Source of the DNA: Oscillospiraceae bacterium
GTDB taxonomy: Bacteria > Bacillota > Clostridia > Oscillospirales > Acutalibacteraceae
Direction: 5' to 3'
Assembly (NCBI GenBank): GCA_009783605.1
Contig: WRDE01000144.1
Coordinates: forward strand, 1 to 5,903
Length of the DNA: 5,903 nucleotides
Shown here: positions 1 through 5,419 of the stretch, piece by piece
Position numbering within the stretch: position 1 is the stretch's first letter
How the letters are laid out: the number at the start of each line of letters is the position of its first letter
The notes under the pieces: generated by a model
Databases searched by the model: none
Told to the model about the DNA's origin: nothing
The model's input: only the letters and a program-made list of their open reading frames with translations
Position numbers and translations under genes: made by a program

Positions 1-570
1 TCCCGGACCACCAAAGAAACCGCTATCTCCGCCGAAATTTGTCTCGATGGCGGCGTGGCGGCGGTGGAGACCGGTATCGGATTTTTCGACCACATGCTGA
101 CCGCCTTCGCGGTCCACGGTGGTTTCGGGCTGACGCTGAACGCCGCCGGCGACCTGCAGGTGGACAGCCACCATACGGTGGAGGACACCGGCATCGTGTT
201 GGGCCAGGCCTTCGCGGACGCGCTGAGTGATAAAAGCAACATCGCCCGGTTCGGCAGCTTTTTTGTCCCGATGGATGAGGCGCTGGGGTTTGCCACGGTT
301 GACGTTTCCGGGCGGCCGTACTTGTTTTATGACGCCCGGCTGCCGGAATTTGATCCCGGAAGCTTAGACCGCGGCTTCGACGTGTCGCTGATCCCCGAAT
401 TCTTCCGCGCCTTTGTGGTCAACGCCGGGATCACGCTGCATCTGCGGTCTGAATACGGCGACAATATCCACCATATTTTGGAAGCGCTTTTCAAAGCCGC
501 CGGCCACGCACTGCGGCTGGCGGTGACGCCAAAGGACGGGCTGCTGTCGACCAAGGGTGTTATTGACTAA
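1..570 (+). CDS. hisB: Imidazoleglycerol-phosphate dehydratase, 5'-partial
   Basis: Dehydrates imidazoleglycerol phosphate to imidazole-acetol phosphate in cytosolic histidine synthesis; a Mn-dependent enzyme. The reading frame is open from base 1 and starts with RTTKET, a motif normally found a few residues after the HisB start, so only a handful of residues and the start codon lie outside the window. Of 189 residues visible, family signatures are GIGFFDHM (25-32), the metal-ligand motif DSHHTVED (55-62), a second EYGDNIHHILEA (151-162) and the typical end STKGVID (183-189). This is the monofunctional form: no histidinol-phosphatase domain follows. The GTG at 55 is internal, not the start. 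An 88-bp gap separates it from hisA; hisH, often next, is not there. Confidence 0.97.
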   Translation, partial: SRTTKETAISAEICLDGGVAAVETGIGFFDHMLTAFAVHGGFGLTLNAAGDLQVDSHHTVEDTGIVLGQAFADALSDKSNIARFGSFFVPMDEALGFATVDVSGRPYLFYDARLPEFDPGSLDRGFDVSLIPEFFRAFVVNAGITLHLRSEYGDNIHHILEALFKAAGHALRLAVTPKDGLLSTKGVID

Positions 571-634
571 CCAACACATCTCTAAATGCCGCGTGTTTTT
601 GCTTCGTTTTTGCACAATCCAGAAAACCGAAAGT

Positions 635-654
635 TATAATTGAGGTGAATTATA
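635..654 (+). promoter_or_regulatory. AT hairpin with the hisA ribosome binding site in its loop
   Basis: TATAATT (635-641) and AATTATA (648-654) are perfect 7-bp inverted arms around GAGGTG (642-647), which is the Shine-Dalgarno core for the ATG at 659 (about 10 bases away). The stem is all A/U and would be weak. TATAAT at 635-640 could also serve as a -10 element with TTGCAC (610-615), but the 19-bp spacing is poor. The inverted repeat is seen; any function is inference. Confidence 0.35.
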
Positions 655-658
655 CTTT

Positions 659-1699
659 ATGTTGATCTTTCCCGCCATCGACATCCAGGACGGCGCATGT
701 GTCCGGCTCATTAAAGGCGATTTTTCCACCGCCCATAAGGTGGCCGCCGATCCGTTGGAGACGGCCCTGTCCTTCCGCGCCGCGGGGGCGGAGTGGATCC
801 ACATGGTGGATCTGGACGGCGCCCGGGAGGGCAAGCCGGTCAACGACGCACTGATCGCCGGGGTCGCCCGGAAGAGCGGCTTGCGGGTGGAGGTCGGCGG
901 CGGTATCCGGGATATTGCGGCGCTGGAGCGGTATTTTGCCGCCGGTGTCAGCCGCTGCATTCTCGGTTCGGCGGCGTTAAAAAACCCGGAATTTGCGGGT
1001 AAAGCCGCCGCCCTTTACGGCGGCCGGATCGCGGTTGGCATCGACGCGGTGGACGGTTATGTGGCCGCCGAGGGATGGTTGGAGGTTTCGCGGATACACT
1101 ATATCGAGCTGGCGAAACGGATGGAAGCGTTGGGGGTACAGTATCTGATTTTCACCGACATCTCCCGGGACGGGACGCTGACCGGACCGAATATTGAGCA
1201 GCTATCCGCCCTCGCCGGAGCGGTGAGCTGCAATATTATCGCCTCCGGCGGTATCCGGGACGCCGGCCATATCGCCCAGTTAAAGGCGCTGCGGCTATAC
1301 GGTGCCATCTGCGGCAAATCGCTGTATGCCGGCACGCTGGCGCTGACCGACGCGGTGACGCTGGCGGCGACAGCGGCGGACGGTCTGGCGCTGGAACGGT
1401 TTTTCGAGAAATCCGCGCTGATCCCGGCGGTCATACAGGCTCACGGATCCGGCGAGGTGCTGATGCTGGCTTATATGAACCAAGGAGCGCTGGCCCGGAC
1501 CATTGAGGACGGGACGACATGGTTTTGGAGCCGCTCACGGGGCGAATATTGGCACAAAGGCGATACCAGCGGGCATGTTCAACAGGTACGCGGTATTCTG
1601 GCCGACTGCGACAGGGATACGCTGCTGATAAAAGTCGATCAAACCGGCGCGGCTTGTCATACCGGAAGCTACAGCTGCTTCTTTAATATAGTTTGTTGA
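659..1699 (+). CDS. hisA-hisI: HisA-HisI fusion: ProFAR isomerase / phosphoribosyl-AMP cyclohydrolase
   Basis: A 346-residue bifunctional histidine enzyme. Residues 1 to about 238 are a full HisA (beta/alpha)8 barrel, which isomerises ProFAR to PRFAR. Visible are the catalytic Asp8 in FPAIDIQDG, Asp129 in VGIDAVDG, phosphate-binding GGI at 81-83 and SGGIRD at 196-201, and the GKSLY end (219-223). Residues about 241-346 are a full HisI, which opens the adenine ring of phosphoribosyl-AMP. Visible are GEVLMLAYMN (265-274), SRSRGEYWHKGDTSGH (291-306) and the zinc/metal residues Cys317 (ADCDRD), Cys333-His334 and Cys340 (ACHTGSYSC). The join at about 238-245 is short, with no stop, frameshift or separate start signal, so this looks like a true fusion. 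The start is fixed by GAGGTGA at 642-648. The two activities are not consecutive: HisI acts one step before HisA. hisF, usually between these genes, is missing, which may mean that its loss created the fusion. Confidence 0.95.
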   Translation: MLIFPAIDIQDGACVRLIKGDFSTAHKVAADPLETALSFRAAGAEWIHMVDLDGAREGKPVNDALIAGVARKSGLRVEVGGGIRDIAALERYFAAGVSRCILGSAALKNPEFAGKAAALYGGRIAVGIDAVDGYVAAEGWLEVSRIHYIELAKRMEALGVQYLIFTDISRDGTLTGPNIEQLSALAGAVSCNIIASGGIRDAGHIAQLKALRLYGAICGKSLYAGTLALTDAVTLAATAADGLALERFFEKSALIPAVIQAHGSGEVLMLAYMNQGALARTIEDGTTWFWSRSRGEYWHKGDTSGHVQQVRGILADCDRDTLLIKVDQTGAACHTGSYSCFFNIVC

Positions 1700-1732
1700 T
1701 ATTTCAATAATATATACAAAGGGGACTATTTT

Positions 1733-2059
1733 ATGCTCGATATACTCGATACATTATACGCCACCATACTTGACCGGCGAGATAATCCGGCTGAGAAATC
1801 CTATACCTGCTATTTGTTTGAACAGGGATTGGACAAAATTCTGAAGAAAATCGGAGAGGAATGCACCGAAACAGTTATTGCCGCTAAAAACGGCGATAAC
1901 GCGGCAACCGCCGGTGAGATCGCCGATCTGCTCTACCATTTGTTGGTGATGATGGCCCAGCAAAATATTATTCCTGACGATATAACCGCCGTGTTGGCCG
2001 AACGGCATAAGATCAGCGGGAATTTGAAAGCATTCAGAAAAACCGATAAGAGCACATAG
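1733..2059 (+). CDS. hisE: Phosphoribosyl-ATP pyrophosphatase
   Basis: Hydrolyses phosphoribosyl-ATP to phosphoribosyl-AMP and pyrophosphate, the second step of histidine synthesis, feeding the HisI domain encoded just upstream. The 108-residue length is normal for stand-alone HisE, an all-alpha MazG-like fold. Signatures are KSYTCYLFEQGLDKILKKIG (22-41), EECTETVIAAKN (42-53) and GEIADLLYHLLVMM (61-74); the EExxE and ExxD acidic residues bind Mg. AAAGGGGA (1718-1725) precedes the ATG at good distance. It follows hisA-hisI by 33 bp, so it is surely in the same operon. In many bacteria HisI and HisE are fused to each other; here HisI is fused to HisA instead. Base use is more AT-rich than in hisB and hisA-hisI. 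Confidence 0.96.
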   Translation: MLDILDTLYATILDRRDNPAEKSYTCYLFEQGLDKILKKIGEECTETVIAAKNGDNAATAGEIADLLYHLLVMMAQQNIIPDDITAVLAERHKISGNLKAFRKTDKST

Positions 2060-2062
2060 GAT

Positions 2063-2090
2063 ATAATATATATCAATTAATATATATTAT
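2063..2090. repeat. AT-only perfect inverted repeat before nadA
   Basis: ATAATATATAT (2063-2073) and ATATATATTAT (2080-2090) are 11-bp perfect arms around a 6-base centre (CAATTA). The repeat fills the hisE-nadA gap and ends two bases before the nadA ribosome binding site AGAAAGGA (2092-2099). It has no G-C pairs and no U-tail of its own, so a classical terminator is unlikely. It may be an operator, a processing site or simply low-complexity AT sequence. No -35 element matches the TATAAT at 2062-2067. Confidence 0.5.
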
Positions 2091-2104
2091 TAGAAAGGAT
2101 TAAT

Positions 2105-3013
2105 ATGCAGTTGGTAATCGACCGGATCAAAGAATATAAGCAACAGCACAACGCCATTATCGCCGCCCATACCTATCAGCCGCCGGAGATCCAGGAATTG
2201 GCAGATATCGTCGGGGATTCGTTCGCTCTGGCCGAACAGGCCGCAGCCAGCGGCGCCGACACCGTTATCGTCTGCGGCGTCCGGTTTATGGCGGAGGGGA
2301 TCAAGCTGTTGGCGCCGGAAAAGACCGTTATCCTCGCGGCGCCGGCCGCCGGCTGTCCGATGGCGTGTCGGATCGATCCCGAGCGGGTGGCGCGGTTCCG
2401 GACTGAAAATCCCGACGCGGCGGTAGTCGCGTATATCAACACCACCGCCGAACTGAAAGCCGAAGCCGACGTCTGTGTCACCTCCTCGTCGGCGGTCAAA
2501 ATTGTCTCGGCTCTGCCCCAGCGCCGGATACTATTTATCCCAGACCAACATCTCGGCGAGTATATCTGGCGTCAGGTACCGGCGAAAGAGATCATCACCT
2601 GGGAAGGGTATTGCCCGGTCCACCATGCGGTGACCGCGGCGGATCTGCTGGCGGCGAAAACCGCCCATCCCGGCGCACTGGTGGCGGCCCACCCCGAATG
2701 TGCCGCGGAGGTGCTGGCGCTGGCAGATTTTGTCGGGTCCACCAGCGGGATTATCGACTATATCGGCCAAAGGAAAGAGGAAATCATTGTTGTGACCGAA
2801 CGGGGTGTGGTGGATTTGTTGAACACCCGGTATCCCGGCCGGCTACACCAGCTAGTGCCGGAAAAGCTGACCTGCCCGGATATGAAGTTAGTCACGGCGG
2901 ATACACTGCTGGCAGTTATCGGCGGTGCCGAAGGGGAAATCATTGAACTGGACCCGGAGCTGGCCGGCCGCGCCCGGGCGAGTTTGATAAAAATGATCGC
3001 ATTGGGAACTTGA
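2105..3013 (+). CDS. nadA: Quinolinate synthase
   Basis: Condenses iminoaspartate with dihydroxyacetone phosphate to quinolinate in de novo NAD synthesis, using an oxygen-sensitive [4Fe-4S] cluster. At 302 residues it matches the short three-domain NadA class. The three cluster cysteines are visible, one per pseudo-repeat: Cys84 (AAGCPMA), Cys170 (EGYCPVHH) and Cys257 (KLTCPDM). Other family marks are AHTYQPPEIQ (21-30, where AHYYQ or AHNYQ is more common), GDSFALA (37-43), YINTTAELKAEADVCVTSSS (110-129), PDQHLG (146-151), AAHPEC (194-199) and GSTSGII (211-217). AGAAAGGA lies 5 bases before the ATG. It sits 45 bp after hisE in the same direction. Its usual partners nadB and nadC are not seen; they could lie beyond the integrated element or elsewhere. 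The -35 box of the tRNA promoter overlaps its stop codon. Confidence 0.97.
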   Translation: MQLVIDRIKEYKQQHNAIIAAHTYQPPEIQELADIVGDSFALAEQAAASGADTVIVCGVRFMAEGIKLLAPEKTVILAAPAAGCPMACRIDPERVARFRTENPDAAVVAYINTTAELKAEADVCVTSSSAVKIVSALPQRRILFIPDQHLGEYIWRQVPAKEIITWEGYCPVHHAVTAADLLAAKTAHPGALVAAHPECAAEVLALADFVGSTSGIIDYIGQRKEEIIVVTERGVVDLLNTRYPGRLHQLVPEKLTCPDMKLVTADTLLAVIGGAEGEIIELDPELAGRARASLIKMIALGT

Positions 3014-3038
3014 CAAATCGGCGGGATAATGCGATAAT
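3010..3038 (+). promoter_or_regulatory. tRNA-Gly promoter
   Basis: TTGACA (3010-3015) and GATAAT (3033-3038) are separated by exactly 17 bp. The start point would be near 3045, about 11 bases before the tRNA 5' end at 3056. The -35 box overlaps the nadA TGA. The -35 matches the sigma-A consensus perfectly and the -10 in five of six bases. It now transcribes only the tRNA 5' half, then runs into the terminator at 3121-3151. Confidence 0.8.
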
Positions 3039-3055
3039 ATCATTGTTCCGAATAC

Positions 3056-3094
3056 GCAGGTGTAGTTTAGTGGCAGAACTTTAGCTTCCCAAGC
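3056..3094 (+). tRNA. tRNA-Gly(CCC), 5' half only, interrupted at the attachment site
   Basis: The 5' acceptor strand GCAGGTG (3056-3062), TA, the D-arm (stem GTTT 3065-3068 / GAAC 3076-3079, loop AGTGGCA) and the anticodon arm TTAGC + loop TTCCCAA (3086-3092, anticodon CCC at 3088-3090) closely match bacterial tRNA-Gly. After GC (3093-3094) the match stops. A normal gene would continue GCTAA to close the stem, but the sequence reads GCCGAAT and has no variable loop, T-arm (no GGTTCGA) or 3' acceptor strand. The gene is therefore broken inside the 3' side of the anticodon stem, where the mobile element begins. The missing 3' half is expected at the other end of the element, outside the window. 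Confidence 0.88.
3083..3094. other. attL: Attachment-site core (attL) in the anticodon loop
   Basis: GCTT-CCC-AAGC (3084-3094) is the anticodon stem-loop core: 4-bp inverted arms around CCC, the symmetric kind of target used by tyrosine recombinases. tRNA identity ends at or near 3094, so crossover probably lies in this segment. The exact core length needs the other junction. Confidence 0.6.
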
Positions 3095-3120
3095 CGAATG
3101 TAGTAATTGATAAAAATAGT

Positions 3121-3151
3121 ATGGCGATAGGGGTTTATGCCCCTTCGCCAT
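3121..3151. terminator. Bidirectional rho-independent terminator at the integrase 3' end
   Basis: ATGGCGA (3121-3127) pairs with TCGCCAT (3145-3151) and GGGG (3130-3133) with CCCC (3140-3143), with a small TA/T internal loop and a TTTATG apical loop. On the + strand it is followed by TTTCATTT, on the - strand by ACTATTTTTATC. It can end integrase transcription and also stop the transcript from the tRNA-Gly promoter from running far into the integrase gene as antisense. It overlaps the integrase stop codon. Confidence 0.75.
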
Positions 3152-4355
3152 TTTCATTTGCCCCATTTTTGCCCCATTTTTTTGAGTTGTAGTATTCATT
3201 TATTAATTTTGACGCCCGGTCAAATGCCTCATCGCTCATTGCAGTGTATATGTCCGTGACATCGTTTGAGGCATGACCGAGAAATTCCTTTCTTGCTTTT
3301 TCGTCGACGCCAGCTGCATATATATCCGTCGCGTATGTGTGTCGGAGATAATGCGGTGTCACTTCCTCGCCAAATGGTGAGGTGCCATATTTTATCGCGT
3401 TTCGGTACAGATTAGCGCCGGCGGTGATATGGCACTCCCTGGAGAAAGATTTCCACCACCATCTGACCGTCTGCATTGTTGCGTGTTCTCCGTCTCTTTT
3501 TGGGAAAAGGATTTCTGTTTCTTGCTTCCCGTCACATAACGTTTTTAATATTGACAGCAGGATATCTGGGATCGGCACCACACGAACTCCGGCGTCTTCT
3601 CCGTTGTTAATATTCCTTTTTCGCATTTTCGCGGCTTTAGTTCCGGATATTTGGCCGATGTTTTTTTGGAAAGTGAGTGATTTATTTACGGTCAGTCGTT
3701 TCTCCTCAAGGTCTATATCCCCCGCTTGCAGAGCGGCGCACTCCCCACGCCGTAATCCGCAGTATAGCATCGTGAGGATATAAGGGCCACATGGATGGGT
3801 TTCGGCTACCTTCAAAACAGTCTGACGCTCTACTTCTGTCAGCGGCCGCCTCGGTTCTTCGGTCATTTCGGGAAGCTCTAACCGCAAAGACGGATTACGC
3901 TCGATGATTCCTTCGGCTTCCGCATCGGCAAACAACTGCCGAATCGCCATTCGGATTTTTTCAACGGTTCCTTTTTTATCGCCTTTGCGCTTATTGAGTA
4001 TCTCCTGAAGGTGCGACATACGGACGTCTTTTATTGGAATAGAGCCAATATCCGGCAAGATATCTTTTTTGAGTTTGTTTTTGTAATGATTCTTTTGGGT
4101 TTCACTGGCGTTCGCCTTATATACCGCTATCCACCGATCCGACCATTCCCGGACGGTCATCTCTCCCATCTTCAATCCACGGGCGTGCAGACGTCTGGCT
4201 TCCTCCAGCTTTTCGTCGCGCTCCGCTTTGGATTTTCCCCGGACATAGATGCGCTCCGGGGTTCCGTCCGCCTTTTTCCCGATGACAAAGGAGCCTCTCC
4301 AGTATTTATATTTTTTCTTGGATTCTTCCTTTTTGTCCTTCTTCCCCGCCGGCAT
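3135..4355 (-). CDS. int: Tyrosine-type site-specific integrase
   Basis: Catalyses recombination between the element's attP and the tRNA-Gly attB, and probably excision with a helper. The 406 residues have the usual three parts: a lysine-rich N-terminal arm-binding domain (about 5-60, YWRGSFVIGKKADGTPERIY), a SAM-like core-binding domain (about 64-155) and a C-terminal catalytic domain (about 170-390). All catalytic residues are visible: Arg202 (CGLRRGE), probable Lys225 (TVNKSLTF), His335 and Arg338 (HYLRHTYAT), His361 (LGHAS) and the nucleophile Tyr370 (DIYTAM). The 9-residue His361-Tyr370 spacing is as in lambda Int. It resembles Gram-positive phage and Tn916-like ICE integrases. Start ATG 4353-4355 has AAAGGCGG (4363-4370) seven bases upstream. 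Its 3' end lies 40 bp from the attachment core. It looks intact. Confidence 0.96.
   Translation of the reverse strand: MPAGKKDKKEESKKKYKYWRGSFVIGKKADGTPERIYVRGKSKAERDEKLEEARRLHARGLKMGEMTVREWSDRWIAVYKANASETQKNHYKNKLKKDILPDIGSIPIKDVRMSHLQEILNKRKGDKKGTVEKIRMAIRQLFADAEAEGIIERNPSLRLELPEMTEEPRRPLTEVERQTVLKVAETHPCGPYILTMLYCGLRRGECAALQAGDIDLEEKRLTVNKSLTFQKNIGQISGTKAAKMRKRNINNGEDAGVRVVPIPDILLSILKTLCDGKQETEILFPKRDGEHATMQTVRWWWKSFSRECHITAGANLYRNAIKYGTSPFGEEVTPHYLRHTYATDIYAAGVDEKARKEFLGHASNDVTDIYTAMSDEAFDRASKLINEYYNSKKWGKNGANENGEGA
3158..3180. repeat. Two tandem 11-bp repeats next to attL
   Basis: TTGCCCCATTT occurs at 3158-3168 and again at 3169-3179, inside the last codons of the integrase. The 11-bp period puts both copies on the same face of the helix. 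Such short direct repeats beside a core site can be arm-type integrase binding sites. The repeat is seen; that role is inference. Confidence 0.35.
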
Positions 4356-4374
4356 ATACCATCCGCCTTTTTAC

Positions 4375-4413
4375 AATCCCCCGCGCCCGCCCTGGGAGCA
4401 GGGGATTTTTTTA
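4375..4413 (+). terminator. Hairpin plus T-run in the integrase leader (+ strand orientation)
   Basis: AATCCCC (4375-4381) pairs with GGGGATT (4401-4407), with a GC-rich 19-base interior that can fold further, and is followed by T residues at 4408-4412 and again at 4414-4417. It is terminator-like only on the + strand, where it would stop antisense transcription across int. In the int mRNA the same hairpin sits just ahead of the ribosome binding site (4363-4370) and might hamper translation. Confidence 0.4.
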
Positions 4414-4418
4414 TTTTA

Positions 4419-4433
4419 TGACAGAATCTGTGA
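4419..4433. promoter_or_regulatory. Short palindrome upstream of int
   Basis: TGACAGAATCTGTGA is a palindrome with one mismatched pair; its core ACAGA-A-TCTGT (4421-4431) is perfect. It lies about 65 bp upstream of the integrase start, in the region where the int promoter should be. A weak - strand promoter (TTGTTA, then TCATAA about 17 bp on) overlaps it. It may be an operator; evidence is limited to symmetry and place. Confidence 0.25.
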
Positions 4434-4506
4434 TTATGTAACAAATCGACAATAATTCGGAGAACCGTGTATAATGTTGAATATGTTCACTTCCGCGCTC
4501 AGTAAT

Positions 4507-5073
4507 TCAAAGTGCGATGTCGCGCTCCATCCTGTTTTTACATTCCTTAATTATAAAAATGCAATTCTCCGGTATTTCTATATCTGAAGATTCGTATTTT
4601 GAAAAAAACCATGTGTTCATACGTTTACGTCTCCCATTAAGCGTTTTTAATTCATTTGCATAGGAAATGGCTCTTTGATATTCGCGCAGAACTATTGCTT
4701 CATACTTTTTTGGCATTGATCGTTTTATAATTTCAGACAAAAATATAGGTCTTACAACTAATTCTTCATAACAAATCATCGCAAACAACAGATCGTCCCC
4801 GTTATTTAAATATTTTAACGCATCCCTGAAAAATTCTTCATTTTTCTTGCGTTGTAAATTATAATCAGCTTCACGTGTGTCGAAGCACACCGCACATCGG
4901 CAAAACTCATGAAATGGTGGCAATGTTTTTCCGACTTTAGCCTCCGATATATGATAAACGCGTCCTTCATGATGGAAACAATCTTTGCACGTTCTTTCAT
5001 CAAAAGCAGTTGAGATGTAGTACAGCTTTGCGCCGCACCACTTTGCCTCTTGTTTTAGTTCTTGCACCGTCAT
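4507..5073 (-). CDS. Small protein with a phage head-morphogenesis (Mu F / SPP1 gp7-like) C-terminal zinc module
   Basis: 188 residues. Positions about 8-64 match the C-terminal end of phage minor head proteins: AKWCGAKLYYISTAFDERTC, then DCFHHEGRVY and PPFHEFCRCAVC. The pattern is DERTCxxC...G(R/K)V(Y/F)...PPxHxxCRC. Cys29, Cys32, Cys58 and Cys60, with His55, are likely metal ligands. In phages this module ends a much longer protein; here it is at the N-terminus, followed by a mostly helical, Lys/Arg-rich region (70-155) and a C-terminal part (156-188) that I do not recognise. It is too short to be a head protein. No metallopeptidase HExxH is present, so it is not ImmA, although it sits roughly where ImmA is often found. 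The start is supported by AAGAAAGGA (5081-5089) eight bases upstream of ATG 5071-5073. The cellular role is unknown. Confidence 0.72.
   Translation of the reverse strand: MTVQELKQEAKWCGAKLYYISTAFDERTCKDCFHHEGRVYHISEAKVGKTLPPFHEFCRCAVCFDTREADYNLQRKKNEEFFRDALKYLNNGDDLLFAMICYEELVVRPIFLSEIIKRSMPKKYEAIVLREYQRAISYANELKTLNGRRKRMNTWFFSKYESSDIEIPENCIFIIKECKNRMERDIAL
4511..4526 (-). terminator. Possible weak terminator after the zinc-module gene
   Basis: AGTGCG (4511-4516) and CGCGCT (4521-4526) form a 6-bp stem with one G-T pair around ATGT, in the last codons of the gene. On the - strand it is followed by TTTGAATTA, a poor U-tract. Transcription may well continue toward int. Confidence 0.3.
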
Positions 5074-5140
5074 TTTTTACATCCTTTCTTGCAGCAAGGA
5101 ATTTGTGCGGATAACCGGGTGACTTGTGTATGATTCTCTG

Positions 5141-5178
5141 ATCCTATACAGGATATAGCGGTTGATTTTTATTTTCAA
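5141..5178 (-). promoter_or_regulatory. Leftward promoter for the zinc-module gene, with an inverted repeat at its -10
   Basis: On the - strand TTGAAA (complement of 5173-5178) and TATCCT (complement of 5150-5155) are 17 bp apart, with the start expected near 5143, about 70 bases before the gene. The inverted repeat ATCCT-ATAC-AGGAT (5141-5154) covers the -10 and start point. Its -35 box lies within the spacer of the rightward SOS promoter, so the two divergent promoters compete for the same DNA. Confidence 0.45.
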
Positions 5179-5190
5179 GTATGGTATAAT
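5162..5190 (+). promoter_or_regulatory. Strong extended -10 promoter of the SOS-controlled small gene
   Basis: TTGATT (5162-5167), a 17-bp spacer, then a consensus TATAAT (5185-5190) preceded by the TG-n extension (5182-5184). Start point near 5197, immediately ahead of the LexA box. It is a near-ideal vegetative promoter and would be strong when not repressed. Confidence 0.8.
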
Positions 5191-5198
5191 GCAAAAAA

Positions 5199-5212
5199 CG
5201 AACAGATGTTCG
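5199..5212. promoter_or_regulatory. LexA (DinR) SOS box
   Basis: CGAACAGATGTTCG matches the Gram-positive LexA/DinR consensus CGAAC-RNRY-GTTCG at every position, with 6-bp perfect arms CGAACA/TGTTCG. It lies at about +3 to +16 of the promoter, where bound LexA would block transcription. The following gene should therefore be switched on by DNA damage. The match is seen; regulation is a strong inference. Confidence 0.85.
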
Positions 5213-5233
5213 ATGCGGAGAAAGGATGCTTGT

Positions 5234-5419
5234 ATGAAAGCGAAGGATAAAACGGCATCGGAAAAATCAGAAGGATCCCTTTACATAAAAACGAATGAGC
5301 GGATTCAAGCACTTAATAAATTAAAAAATGAAATAGCATCCCTTTCAGAAGAAGAACAGGATGAAGTTTCTATTTTCGTTTCGACTTTATGTAGGAAACA
5401 AAATCAAGAAGTTCATTGA
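5234..5419 (+). CDS. 61-residue SOS-controlled small protein, candidate antirepressor
   Basis: I do not recognise this as a named family. ATG 5234 is chosen because AGAAAGGATG (5219-5228) lies just upstream and the promoter and LexA box end before it; the longer frame from TTG 5162 would start inside the -35 box. The protein is charged, with a disordered-looking Lys/Glu/Ser N-terminus (1-14), a possible amphipathic helix IQALNKLKNEIASL (24-37; hydrophobics at 24, 27, 30, 34, 37) and a second helix SEEEQDEVSIFVSTLCRK (38-55). The LSEEEQDEV...FV..L form resembles the C-terminal tail of many small phage repressors, including the neighbouring one. The gene runs convergently into the repressor gene and overlaps its last 50 bp. 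Context suggests a damage-induced antirepressor; an excisionase is possible but it lacks a winged-helix look and strong basic charge. Confidence 0.7.
   Translation: MKAKDKTASEKSEGSLYIKTNERIQALNKLKNEIASLSEEEQDEVSIFVSTLCRKQNQEVH

Noticed and set aside
3086..3134. Group I intron in the tRNA-Gly anticodon loop
   Set aside because: The break is near an intron-like position, but the following sequence is an integrase terminator and gene, with no sign of intron core structure, and the inserted DNA is an element of several genes.
3382..3783. + strand open frame of 133 codons inside int
   Set aside because: It is antisense to conserved catalytic-domain codons of the integrase, has no ribosome binding site and gives no recognisable protein.
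4011..4444. Open frames around the int start (+ 4011-4421 and - 4172-4444)
   Set aside because: They overlap the integrase N-terminal codons or its leader in other frames, have low-complexity or arginine-rich translations and no ribosome binding sites.
4446..4590. + strand promoter TCGACA (4446-4451), 18 bp, TATAAT (4470-4475), with a following frame of about 37 codons
   Set aside because: The boxes look fair, but the frame lacks a ribosome binding site and runs antisense to the zinc-module gene. Kept only as a possible antisense promoter.
4507..5073. ImmA/IrrE-type antirepressor metalloprotease
   Set aside because: The position between int and repressor fits, but there is no HExxH motif; the cysteine pattern matches the phage head-morphogenesis module.
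5162..5233. Longer version of the SOS-controlled small protein starting at TTG 5162
   Set aside because: This start would overlap the -35 and -10 boxes and the LexA box, so the mRNA would not contain it. ATG 5234 has a strong ribosome binding site.
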